NCBI GenBank assembly: GCA_958477305.1
Contig: CAUEFI010000022.1
Coordinates: forward strand, 1-40,707
Source of the DNA: HGM12998 sp900756495
GTDB taxonomy: Bacteria; Bacillota; Clostridia; Oscillospirales; Oscillospiraceae
Direction: 5' to 3'
Length of the DNA: 40,707 nt
The notes beneath the pieces were generated by a model. That model saw only the letters and a program-made list of their open reading frames with translations. It did no database searches and was not told the origin of the DNA. Shown here piece after piece: positions 21,599 to 31,600 of this stretch; the first letter of the stretch is position 1; each line of letters opens with the position of its first letter. Both the position numbers and the translations under genes were made by a program.

Positions 21599-24123
21599 AG
21601 CAAAAATTCAACGTCACAGGCATGACCTGCTCGGCCTGCTCGGCCCACGTGGAGAAGGCGGTGAGCAAGGTGGAGGGGGTATCCTCCGTCAATGTAAACC
21701 TGCTGGGGAACTCCATGCTGGTGGAGTACGACGAGGGCAAAACCGGCAGCGACGCCATCATTGCGGCGGTGGTGGAGGGCGGCTACGGTGCCTCCCTGCC
21801 CTCAGCCCGGACCAGCGCCGTCCCTGCCGCCCGGACGGAGGGGGCGAACATGGGAGAGGAGCTCGCCCACATGAAGCGGCGCTTCCTCATCTCTCTGTGC
21901 TTCCTGATCCCCCTGTTCTATCTGGCCATGGGCCACATGATGGGCTGGCCCATCCCCCACTTCTTCCACGACCAGCGCAACGCCCTCTCCTTCGCCCTGC
22001 TCCAGTTCCTGCTGGTGCTGCCCATCATGTACGTCAACGACAAGTACTACAAGGTGGGCTTCAAGACCCTGTGGAAGCGCTCCCCCAACATGGACGCCCT
22101 GATTGCCCTTGGCTCCGCCGCCGCTGTGGTCTACGGCGTGGCCGCCATCTTCCAGATTGGCTACGGCCTGGGCCACGGGGATATGGCGCGGGTTGAGAAG
22201 TGGTCCATGGACCTCTACTTCGAGTCGGCGGGCATGATCCTCACGCTGATCACCCTGGGCAAGTTTCTGGAGACCCGCTCCAAGGGCAAGACCAGCGAGG
22301 CCATAACCCGGCTGATGGACCTGGCCCCCAAGACCGCCACGGTGCGCCGGGACGGGGCCGAGGTGGAGATCCCGGTGGAGGACGTGCTGGTGGGCGACCT
22401 GGTGGTAGTCCGCCCCGGCGAGCGCATCCCGGTGGACGGAGAGGTGACGGAGGGCCGCTCCTCAGTGGATGAGAGCGCCCTCACCGGCGAGAGCCTGCCG
22501 GTGGAGAAGGGCCCCGGCGACAAGGTGGCGGCCGCCGCCATCAACAAGTCGGGCTCTTTTACCTTCAAGGCTCTGCGGGTGGGCGAGGACACCACCCTGG
22601 CCCAAATGATCCGCCTGGTAGACGAGGCCGCCTCCTCCAAGGCCCCCATCGCCAAGCTGGCCGACCGGGTGGCCGGGGTCTTTGTGCCGGCGGTCATCTG
22701 CATCGCCGTGGCCACCGCGGTCATCTGGTTTATCGCCACCCGCTCCATTGAGCGGGCCCTCACAGCCGGAGTGGCAGTGCTGGTCATCTCCTGCCCCTGC
22801 GCCCTGGGGCTGGCCACCCCCGTGGCCATCATGGTGGGCACCGGCAAGGGAGCGGAGAACGGCATTCTCATCAAATCCGCCGAGGCGCTGGAGACGCTGC
22901 ACACCGTCAAGACCGTGGTGCTGGACAAGACCGGCACCCTGACGCAGGGCAAGCCGGTGGTCACCGACTGCTACCCCAACGAGGGCGCCACCACTGAGGA
23001 GCTGCTCTGTGTGGCCGCCTCTCTGGAGCACCCCTCCGAGCACCCTCTGGCCGACGCCATCGTGGCCGAGGCCGGGGCGCGGAACATCCCTCTGGTCCCC
23101 GTAGCCGACTTCGAGGCGGTGCCCGGCCGGGGCATCCGGGCCTCCCTCCACGGCGCGGCCGCCCTGGCGGGCAACCGGGCCATGCTGGAGGAGGCGGGCG
23201 TCCCGCTGGAGGGCTTCGACCTCATCGCCGGAGAACTGTCCAAGGCGGGCAAAACCCCCCTGTACTTCGCGGAAAACGGAAAGCTGCTGGGGGTGGTGGC
23301 GGTGGCCGACACGCCCAAGCCCACCAGCGCCGCCGCCGTGGCGGGCTTCCAGGCGCTGGGCATCGACGTGGTCATGCTGACCGGCGACAACCAGCGCACC
23401 GCCGAGGCGGTGGGCCGGGAGCTGGGGGTGACCCAGGTCATCGCCGAGGTTCTCCCCCAGGACAAGGAGCGCCACGTGGCCGCCCTCCAGGAGGGGGGCC
23501 GCCGGGTGGCCATGGTGGGCGACGGCATCAACGACGCCCCCGCCCTGGCCCGGGCCGACGTGGGCCTCGCCATCGGGGCGGGCACCGACGTGGCCATCGA
23601 GTCGGCCGACATTGTACTGATGAAGAGCGACCTGCTGGACGCGGTGAACGCCGTGCGCCTGTCCAAGGCGGTCATCCGCAACATCAAGCAGAACCTCTTC
23701 TGGGCCTTTATCTACAACATCATTGGCATCCCTCTGGCCGCCGGGGTGTGGTATCCCCTCTTCCACATGCAGCTCAACCCCATGTTCGCCGCCGCCGCCA
23801 TGAGCCTGAGCTCGGTGTGCGTGGTATCCAACGCCCTGCGCCTCAAGCTGTTTAAGCCCGCGGCTCCCGCCGCCGCTTTACAACCCCCCCAAAAACAGGA
23901 AGAAACGAAAGGAATGGTAACCATGACAAAGACCCTGCATATCGAAGGCATGATGTGCGCCCACTGCCAGGCCCACGTGGAGAAGGCCCTCAACGCCCTG
24001 CCCGGCGTGTCCGCCTCCGTAAACCTGGAGGCAAAGACCGCGGCCGTCACCGGCGACGTCTCCGACGAGGCGCTGAAGAAAGCGGTGGAGGACGCCGGCT
24101 ATCAGGTGACCGGCATCGAGTAA
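21595..24123 (+). CDS. copA: copper-exporting P1B-type ATPase with C-terminal CopZ-like domain
   Basis: Exports Cu(I) across the cytoplasmic membrane. 842 residues: N-terminal HMA domain with MTCSAC (C12, C15), membrane helices, actuator domain with LTGESLPVEKG, CPC metal site (C400-P-C402 in ISCPCALGLATP), phosphorylation site DKTGTLT (D444), SLEHPSEHPL with the HP signature, GDGINDAPALA (642 on), final helices, and a second HMA domain at 777-842 with MMCAHC (C788, C791). A C-terminal HMA is unusual; it is a whole CopZ-sized unit joined by a Pro/Gln/Lys linker. It follows csoR in the same operon, with a duplicated 5' segment between them. The ATG has GAAAGG about 11 nt upstream. Confidence 0.95.
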   Translation: MKQKFNVTGMTCSACSAHVEKAVSKVEGVSSVNVNLLGNSMLVEYDEGKTGSDAIIAAVVEGGYGASLPSARTSAVPAARTEGANMGEELAHMKRRFLISLCFLIPLFYLAMGHMMGWPIPHFFHDQRNALSFALLQFLLVLPIMYVNDKYYKVGFKTLWKRSPNMDALIALGSAAAVVYGVAAIFQIGYGLGHGDMARVEKWSMDLYFESAGMILTLITLGKFLETRSKGKTSEAITRLMDLAPKTATVRRDGAEVEIPVEDVLVGDLVVVRPGERIPVDGEVTEGRSSVDESALTGESLPVEKGPGDKVAAAAINKSGSFTFKALRVGEDTTLAQMIRLVDEAASSKAPIAKLADRVAGVFVPAVICIAVATAVIWFIATRSIERALTAGVAVLVISCPCALGLATPVAIMVGTGKGAENGILIKSAEALETLHTVKTVVLDKTGTLTQGKPVVTDCYPNEGATTEELLCVAASLEHPSEHPLADAIVAEAGARNIPLVPVADFEAVPGRGIRASLHGAAALAGNRAMLEEAGVPLEGFDLIAGELSKAGKTPLYFAENGKLLGVVAVADTPKPTSAAAVAGFQALGIDVVMLTGDNQRTAEAVGRELGVTQVIAEVLPQDKERHVAALQEGGRRVAMVGDGINDAPALARADVGLAIGAGTDVAIESADIVLMKSDLLDAVNAVRLSKAVIRNIKQNLFWAFIYNIIGIPLAAGVWYPLFHMQLNPMFAAAAMSLSSVCVVSNALRLKLFKPAAPAAALQPPQKQEETKGMVTMTKTLHIEGMMCAHCQAHVEKALNALPGVSASVNLEAKTAAVTGDVSDEALKKAVEDAGYQVTGIE
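23923..24123 (+). other. possible internal start giving free CopZ
   Basis: Within copA, GAAAGGAATGG followed by ATG at 23923 is in frame and would give a 66-residue protein, the size of a free copper chaperone CopZ, with MMCAHC. The site looks like a leftover from a separate copZ gene fused to copA. Both products could be made; this is inference. Confidence 0.4.
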
Positions 24124-24136
24124 TTCCCTTTTCCCG

Positions 24137-24180
24137 AGCTCCGGGCGCATTTCGGTATGCGCCCGGAGCTTTTCTTTTTT
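24137..24180 (+). terminator. intrinsic terminator of csoR-copA
   Basis: Perfect 14-bp arms 24137-24150 and 24157-24170 with a TTCGGT loop, followed by TTTTCTTTTTT. Confidence 0.9.
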
Positions 24181-24226
24181 TCTCCGCTGTGGTATCATGG
24201 AAGAAAGATGGAAAGGAGGCGCATCC

Positions 24227-25579
24227 ATGTCTACGCTGCTGATCAAAAACGCCCGCTATATTGTCTCCTGTGACGACAGAGATACCCTGTATGAGCGCTG
24301 TAACCTGTTTATTCGGGACAGCGCCGTGGAGTACATCGGCCCTGAGTCCCGGCAGGCCGACCAGGTTATCGACGCCTCCCGGATGGCGGTCTACCCCGGC
24401 CTCATCAACACGCACCACCACCTCTACCAGCTCTTCTCCCGCAATCTGCCCCAGGTCCAGCGGATGGAGCTCTTTCCCTGGCTGGTCACGCTGTACGACG
24501 TGTGGAAGAACCTGGACGAGGAGATGATCTCCTGGTCCTCCCTCACCGGCATGGGCGAACTGCTGAAAACCGGCTGCACCACCTGCTTTGACCACCACTA
24601 TGTCTTCCCCGAGCGCGCCGGCGATCTGATTGCCGCCCAGTTCCGCGCCGCCGAGCAGCTTGGTATGCGCTTCCACGCCTCCCGCGGCTCCATGGACCTG
24701 TCCCAGAAGGACGGGGGCCTCCCTCCCGACAGCGTGGTGCAGACCATCGACGCCATTCTGGCCGACTCGGAGCGGCTGGTGCGGGTGTGGCACGACGATT
24801 CCCGCTTCTCCATGCATCAGGTGGCGCTGGCCCCCTGCTCTCCCTTCTCGGTGTCCGGCGACCTGCTGCGGGAGAGCGCCGGACTGGCCCGCGCGCTGGG
24901 GGTGCGCCTCCACACCCACGTGGCCGAGACCAGAGACGAGGAGGACTTCACCCTCCAGAAGTTCGGCCTGCGCCCCCTGGCCTATATGGAATCTCTGGGC
25001 TGGGTGGGGCCCGACGTGTGGTACGCCCACGGCATCCATTTTAACGACGGCGAGCTGCGCCGGCTGGCCGAAACCGGCACCGGCGTCGCCCACTGCCCCA
25101 TCTCCAATATGAAGCTCTCCTCCGGCGTATGCCGCGTTCCCGAGATGCTGGCCCTGGATGTGCCGCTGGGCCTGGCGGTGGACGGCTCCGCCTCCAACGA
25201 CGGCTCCAGCCTCCTGGAGGAGCTGCGGGTGTGCTATCTGCTGCACCGCCTCCAGGACAGCAAAACCGCGCCCACCGGCTACGACATCTTGAAGATCGCC
25301 ACCAGGGGATCCGCCCGGCTGCTGGGCCGGACCGATATCGGCTATCTGGCCCCCGGCATGGCGGCCGACTGCTTCCTCATCAATCTGGACCGCCTCTCTC
25401 TTGTGGGCGCCCAGTTCGACCCCATGTCTCTGCTGGGCACCGTAGGCTTCAAGGGAAACGTGGATTATACCATTGTCAACGGCCGCCCTGTGGTACAGCA
25501 CGGCGAACTGGTTACTGCGGACGAGGAGGAGATCATCGCCCGGTCCAACGAGGCGGTAAGCCGCTATTTGGGGCGTTGA
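24227..25579 (+). CDS. 8-oxoguanine deaminase-type amidohydrolase
   Basis: A 450-residue metal-dependent amidohydrolase of the TRZ/ATZ-SsnA group. The metal site is complete: THHH (H63, H65) in GLINTHHHLYQ, HTHVAET (H231, E234), AHGIHF (H268 region) and D319 in AVDGSASND. The N-terminal beta-domain MSTLLIKNARYIVSCDD and the RMELFPWLVTLYDVW segment match the enzymes shown to deaminate 8-oxoguanine to urate; guanine or S-adenosylhomocysteine deaminase are alternatives. It would serve purine salvage or repair of oxidised guanine. ATG 24227 is chosen for AAAGGAGG; an ATG 30 nt upstream lacks one. Single gene between two terminators. Confidence 0.82.
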   Translation: MSTLLIKNARYIVSCDDRDTLYERCNLFIRDSAVEYIGPESRQADQVIDASRMAVYPGLINTHHHLYQLFSRNLPQVQRMELFPWLVTLYDVWKNLDEEMISWSSLTGMGELLKTGCTTCFDHHYVFPERAGDLIAAQFRAAEQLGMRFHASRGSMDLSQKDGGLPPDSVVQTIDAILADSERLVRVWHDDSRFSMHQVALAPCSPFSVSGDLLRESAGLARALGVRLHTHVAETRDEEDFTLQKFGLRPLAYMESLGWVGPDVWYAHGIHFNDGELRRLAETGTGVAHCPISNMKLSSGVCRVPEMLALDVPLGLAVDGSASNDGSSLLEELRVCYLLHRLQDSKTAPTGYDILKIATRGSARLLGRTDIGYLAPGMAADCFLINLDRLSLVGAQFDPMSLLGTVGFKGNVDYTIVNGRPVVQHGELVTADEEEIIARSNEAVSRYLGR

Positions 25580-25624
25580 GGCGCCCGGGCGCCGCCTCTC
25601 CAGGGCACTGGAATGACACATAGA

Positions 25625-25662
25625 AACCCCCCGGCGGCCGGAGCCGCCGGGGGGTTCTTTCT
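25625..25662. terminator. bidirectional terminator between convergent genes
   Basis: Perfect 14-bp arms 25625-25638 and 25643-25656 with a CGGA loop, T-rich on the plus side (TTCTTTCT). It separates the deaminase gene from the end of the adhesin gene. Confidence 0.75.
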
Positions 25663-25673
25663 GTCATGGGAGC

Positions 25674-28600
25674 TTAATACTCCTCTTCTTCTTTCTTGCG
25701 GGTGATGGTGATCTGCAGGCCCAGAGCCGCCAGGGACAGGGAGATGGCCACCAGTCCCAGCGTCACGGTCGGATTCACCGCCTCGGCCACCGCGCCCGTC
25801 TGAGGCAGGTCGCCCAGAGGCACGCCGTCCTCGTCGATGGTGATCTCCTCCTCCGGCTCCGGCGCCAGCGGCGTCGGGTCCTCGGGGATCTCCACCGGCT
25901 CTTCAGGATCTTCCGGGCCGGTGGGAGGCGTCGGAGGATCGTCGTCGTCACCGTCGTCTCCGTCGCCCGGATCCGGCACATAGTAGCTGTTGGTCACTAC
26001 CAGAACCAGATCGTCTGCCTCGTATGCGTTCTCCGCTCCGGCCTCTCCGCTCCACAGGCCCGCCGCTTCCGCGGTCGTCGCGCCTGTGCTGATGCTCCAG
26101 TAGCCGTACACGTTCCCGTATACTGTCGCGCTGCCGAACTTCGTCTCCCGTACGCTGTAGCTCACGGCCTTGCCGTTCTCGTACTTGTACAGCGGCGCTC
26201 CGCCGATCTCGGTGAACTCGCCCTGCCAGTTCCCCGACGCGGTCAGCACCTGGGTCTCCCCGGTAGCCGCGCCGTCCTTGTACAGCTCCACCGTGATGCT
26301 CGACGGACGCGAGCCGTCTCCATTCCAGCGCTTCAGCACCGGGATGACGATCGCCTCGGCCTCGTACGTGTTGGTCGCGGTGACAGACGCCGCCGTATTG
26401 CTCTCGTTCAGCGTTATCTGCTTCGCGCCGTCATACGTCACGCCCTGCCAGGCATACCCGTCGATATCGGGCAGCGATTCGTCCGCTGCCGTCCCGGCCA
26501 CATCCGCCTCCAGCTCCGTCACGGTGTATGTGCCGTAAGCCAGCGTCTTGCTGAACTCGCCGCTGCCGTTCTGGACTGTCACGCTGACAATCTCATTGAC
26601 AGGCATCTCCTGAGCGTCGGTGCCTTCAATCTGGAAATAGTAGGTCTTGCCACCGGTGATGCCGCCCAGCAGGCCGGACGCACCGGCCTCTTTCACCTGC
26701 TTGATAAGGGTGATGGTGCCAGTGGGGATATTGGGGTTCTCTTCCGCCTCAAAGCGGTTGGTGATAGTTACGCTGTAGGGGGCCTCTCCGGTCAGGTCGG
26801 CCGTCTTGGGTCCGTCGTTGGTGCAGCTGTAGTAGGGAACGTCTACCGGTTTCTCCGTCACTGTGTAGCGGTCTGCAGGCAGTCCCTGGATGGTAACGCT
26901 GCCCGCGCCAGTGATGGATACGGTGGCCTTGCCCTCTGCAAAGGTCACGCTTCCGGCTGCCGCGCCGTCCTTGACCAGCGTGTAGGTTCCGGTCTGGGTC
27001 TTACCGCTGTCGGTCATGACAATCTCAAACTGGTAGGTCTGCTGGGATGCAGAGGAGGGGGCTCCCTCAGCCAGGGCCTTGGTCACAGTCAGGTCGGCCA
27101 GCGGCTTCAGGTCGTAATAGACGTTAATGATACGCTTCCCGTTATAGGCTTCACGATAGGTGATGCTCGCAGGATCCGCGGGCTTTACCGTGCTGAGGTT
27201 GTACCGGGCCGCATCCTCAGCGCTCAGCGCCGCATAGTGGTCGCTGGCGTTTACGGTGCCATTCTGCGCAACCGGGACAGTCTTATCGGCGTATGCAGCG
27301 AGGTTCTGGGCGTACTCCGTACCCTCCTGCTCCTGCTGGAACCAATACTTCACCGTCACATCCAGGCTTGTGGGATAGTCGCTCTTTCCGGTGGTCACAG
27401 CAGCGCTGCCGCTCTTATCGCCGCAGGAGGCGGTGTTGGTAAAGGTGGCGCTGGCGGTGCTCACGGGCAGGACGGCGGTGTAGTACAGGGTTACGCTGCC
27501 GTTCTCCAGGGTCTCAGGCATTTCAGCCGGGCTCACCAGCGTGACAGCCTTCTCCGTACCGGCTGCATCGGTCAGCTTGTCGCTGTAGCCGCTCAGAGAG
27601 GCGCCGGGGGTGCCGGTGACGGTCACCTTGAACAGGGCGGTGACGCTCTCAATGTGGGGGGCCAGGCCGGTAAAGCTGGCGCTGCCAGCCCAGGTGTAGC
27701 CGGTCTCCAGATCTTTCTCGCTGTCATACTCCGTGGCGGCGACCTGCTTGGTAATGCCGGTCACGGCGGGGGTGTTCTCCACGCTGACGGACGCTCCGCC
27801 GTCGATGGTGATGCCCCAGGTGTGGATGTCGCCCCAGTACTTGTCTGCGCCCTCGCCGATCCAGCCCTGCGTGGTGCTCTTGGTCACAGAGATCGCATGG
27901 TATTCGGGCTCCGCGGGCAGCTGATAGCCTGCGGGGGCGGTGGTCTCGGCCAGGTAGTAGGTGCCCGCCTCGTTCAGAGCGGCGGGGGCGGTGATGGTGA
28001 GGACGCCGCCGGCCGTTTCGAAGGTCACGGGGGTCTCCCCATCGGTTCCCAGCACAGGGCTGTAGGTATCGCCGCTCTTGGTATACAGGGTAAAGACAGC
28101 CTCGTCCGCGGTAATGGTCTGCTTGCTGACGCTGTCAATCTTGGTCAGGGTGATGCTGTCGGAGTTGGCGTCGTGGCCGCCGCCGGTCTTCTTGCTGTTA
28201 TAGACGGTGAGTACGCCGCCGGTCATGCCGTCAGCCGTCACCTTCCACGTCCACTCGTTGGTGTAGTTGGGATCCTCGCCCGTGACCTCCACCAGGGTCC
28301 GGTCGCCCGCTGCGCTGCTGACGGTGACGGTCCAGGTGCAGGTGCTGCCGAGCTGATAGCCGTCGGAGGGCGCGGTCTCGGTCAGGGTGTAGGTACCGGC
28401 GGGGAGATCTGCGAAGCTGATCTGTCCGTTGTCTCTGGTGGGAACGTCGCTCCGGGTCTCAAAGGTCTTGCCCGCTTCCGTGATTTCCGTTGCCGCCAGG
28501 GTAAAGGCCGCGCCCTCGATGGGGGTCGTGGTGCCCGTCTCGTACTTCTGGACGGTGAAGCTGCCGCTGCCCGTGTTGGCGGCGGGCGTCCAGGTGTTGG

Positions 28601-31600
28601 TCAGGTCATAGCCTGTGCCCGGATTGCTGGTCCAGACGCCCAACACCTCGCGGACCTCTGGGTTGGAACCGGGCTTTGTCTCGTCGCCGTACACCTTAAA
28701 GGTACCGTCGCTGCGCACCTCCGCGCGGGAGACGCCGGTCACCCCGTCGTAGTTCATAGCCGTCTCCCGGACGGTGTAGGTAATGAGCGTGCCGTCCTCG
28801 GTGTACGCGGGCAGGTTATCGAAGCTGTACGCCCAGTTGTTCGCGCTGGTGACGGTGGCGGTGTCCACGGGATCGGCGCCGCCGTTGTACACGGCCACGG
28901 TGATGCTCGCGGGCAGGATGTAGCCGCTGCCGCTCCAGCTCTTGCTTCCCGCCACGGTGACGGTCTTGCGGGCGTACTCGTTGACAAAGGTCACCTCATT
29001 GCCGCTGCCGGCGATGGTCACGTTCTGGGTGTAGTTTGCAACAGAGTTCCCGCTGCCGTCGGTAACGGTCAGGTTGTAGGCGGTCTTTTCTGCGTTGCGC
29101 TCGGTGACGGAATAGGTCTGGCCCATAGTCAGCCCGTTCACCGTCCAGGTGTAGGTGGTCTGTCCCGCAACGCTGGTATCTGCCGTAGCTGCATTGCCGG
29201 TGGTCAGAACCTTGTCGCTCACTGTGATCTGGAAGTCAGTGGGCAGCTCCGCGCCCTTCACAGTCTTCTTTACCGTCAGGGCCGTCTGGCTGTTGGGAAT
29301 GGTGCTGACGGTCTCGCTGCCGTTCTTCACGGCGACGGACCAGTGGTATTCCCTGCCGTACAGAGTATGGTCGCTGTTCCAGCCATCTGCGCTGCCCTCA
29401 GCCGTCCGCGTCACCTCTACGGTATAGACCGTGTCGGAGGGGGCATATCCGGCGGGCGCGGTGGTCTCCTTCATGTAGTAGATGCCGTCGGCGGTGATGT
29501 CCTTGCCGGGACCGGCCTCAATGACAATACTGCCGTCCGCGCCGGAGGTAAAGGTCTTGCCAGTGGTGTTCTGACAGGTCTGATCGTTGTACAGAGTGAA
29601 GATCGCGCCGGGCAGAGGCGCGTTGCCCGCTCCGGTCTTGGAAATGCTCGCCGAACCGCTCACATCCCAGTCGCCTTTGTTCTTGCTGTTGGTAATGGTC
29701 AGCGTACCGTTGTCGAAGCTGGCCAGGGTGGCGTCGGCAGCGTCCTGTCCCAGCAGCCCCTTGAGCCAATCCAGCAGGCCGCCGGTGGGCGCAGCGGACT
29801 CCGCATTGCCCACCACCAGCTTGTAGACCACGTTGTCGGCGGTGTAACCGGTGGGCGCGGCGGTCTCCTCCAGATAGTAGACGCCCACAGGCAGGCCCAC
29901 AATCTGGACGGCCTTGTCGCTGCTCACGCTGGTCAGCGTATCGGTGGCGCCGCTGGCGGAGCTGTCGGCCGTATAAGTATAGGTATTGCCGCTCTTGACA
30001 AAGTAGACACTCTGCTTGTCTGCGTCCCACATCCGGAAGGCCGCCCCGTCCAGGAACACGCCGCCGTCCTCGCTGTCCACCTTGTTCAGATAGAAGCTGG
30101 CAGTCTTGGGAATCTCGCGCCAGATGGCATACAGGTTGTGGTCCGTGTCCATCAGGATGGTGTTGTTTTCATCGTCTGGATATGTCGGGGTCTCAGCATA
30201 GGGGTCTTCATCCCAGCCGAGGAACACATACCCGTCGCGGGTAAAGTCTGCAAAGTCAGAGTCGTCCTTGATGTCAGCATAAGTATTGACACCGTGGATG
30301 GAATAGCCCACTGCATCAGCGGCCACGCCATCATTCTTGAAGTAATTCAGGACGCGCACCTGCCCCGGGGTATCCCCCTTGCTGTAGACAACGCCGTCTA
30401 CATGCCAGCCCGGGCAGCCGTTGTCTTTGTTCCGCGTTTTTACCACATACCACGCCACGGCCTGGTTCTCTGAATCAAAGCCCGGCACCGCCGCTTCAAT
30501 CTCGGCATCGGTCGGATATTCGACGATGTAGTCCCTAATCTCTGCAAACGCCTCGGACAGCTTCACACCGTTCAGCGTGCCGTTTTCCGCGTTAATAATG
30601 CCGTTATAATTTGTCCAGGCGGCTTCTCCGGTCACCTTGCCTACCAGAGCGCCCTCTGCTTGATGCGCCGGCAAATAGTCGTTGGAGTCGTAGCCCGTGG
30701 TGCCGTCTTCCAGCGGCACAAACCCGTCGGTACGGACAAAGAACCAGGCGTCATTTGCAGTATGGCTCCATCTGCCCACAAAGACCACATCTGTCTCAGG
30801 CATTTGGAAGGTATCTGCCGGAACGGTAGAAACACCATCCGCCTCGGTTACCCAGCCCGAGAAGGTCCAGCCGGAAAGCTCCGTCGTCGGATAGCCGGCA
30901 ACCGTTACAGTCGCACCGACATCGTATCCCACAGGGTCGGGCAGGCGGCTCATATCCTCAGGCCGTTCGCCCTCTACACGGTAAGTGACGGTCGGGTTTG
31001 TGGTGTAGAGAATCTTAATCACATTCTCGCCCTTCACCACGGTATAGGGGAGAGTCGTCTCAGAAACACCATTGCGGTAGCCAGAAGGCCTATATTTGTT
31101 AAACGCAATCTCCGAAGCCGTTACCTGTGCTCCAATCTCCACAGACTTCAGGTTTTCTCTCTTCAGCAGTGTTCCGCCATTGTTCACGTCGGTGCTGTCT
31201 TTATAGTACTCTACGGTCACCATTTCCGTAGAAACTGGGGGAGCGGTAAACTTAAGCACCAGCTCGTCAATGCCGCCGCCGTTACCGCCGCTTGTCGCGC
31301 CGTAATCGTTCTTTCCCTCGCTGGTGTTCTGCGCAAAAATGTCAATCACATAGCGGTCGCCGGCTTGCGCATTGGGGTCAATCTCGGCAATCTTCGCGCC
31401 GATATTGTCGATCTCAGCTATGGTATACCAGCCGTTGGATACCTTCAGCAGATTGTACAGTTCTGTATTTTTTGTACCATAGCTAGGATTATCTTTTCCA
31501 TCGTGAACGCGCTTTGTCTCGGTAATCGGCATACCCGCAAACGTGCCAGCCGCGCTGTTCCCGCCATAGAAAGCCAGATACTTCTCATAATTTTGAGTGG

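Noticed and set aside
27237..30473. Long open plus-strand frame of about 1000 codons opposite the adhesin gene
   Set aside because: It lies wholly antisense to well-recognised Cna-B/SpaA domains, has no ribosome-binding site or domain of its own, and follows from the GC-rich codon use of the adhesin.
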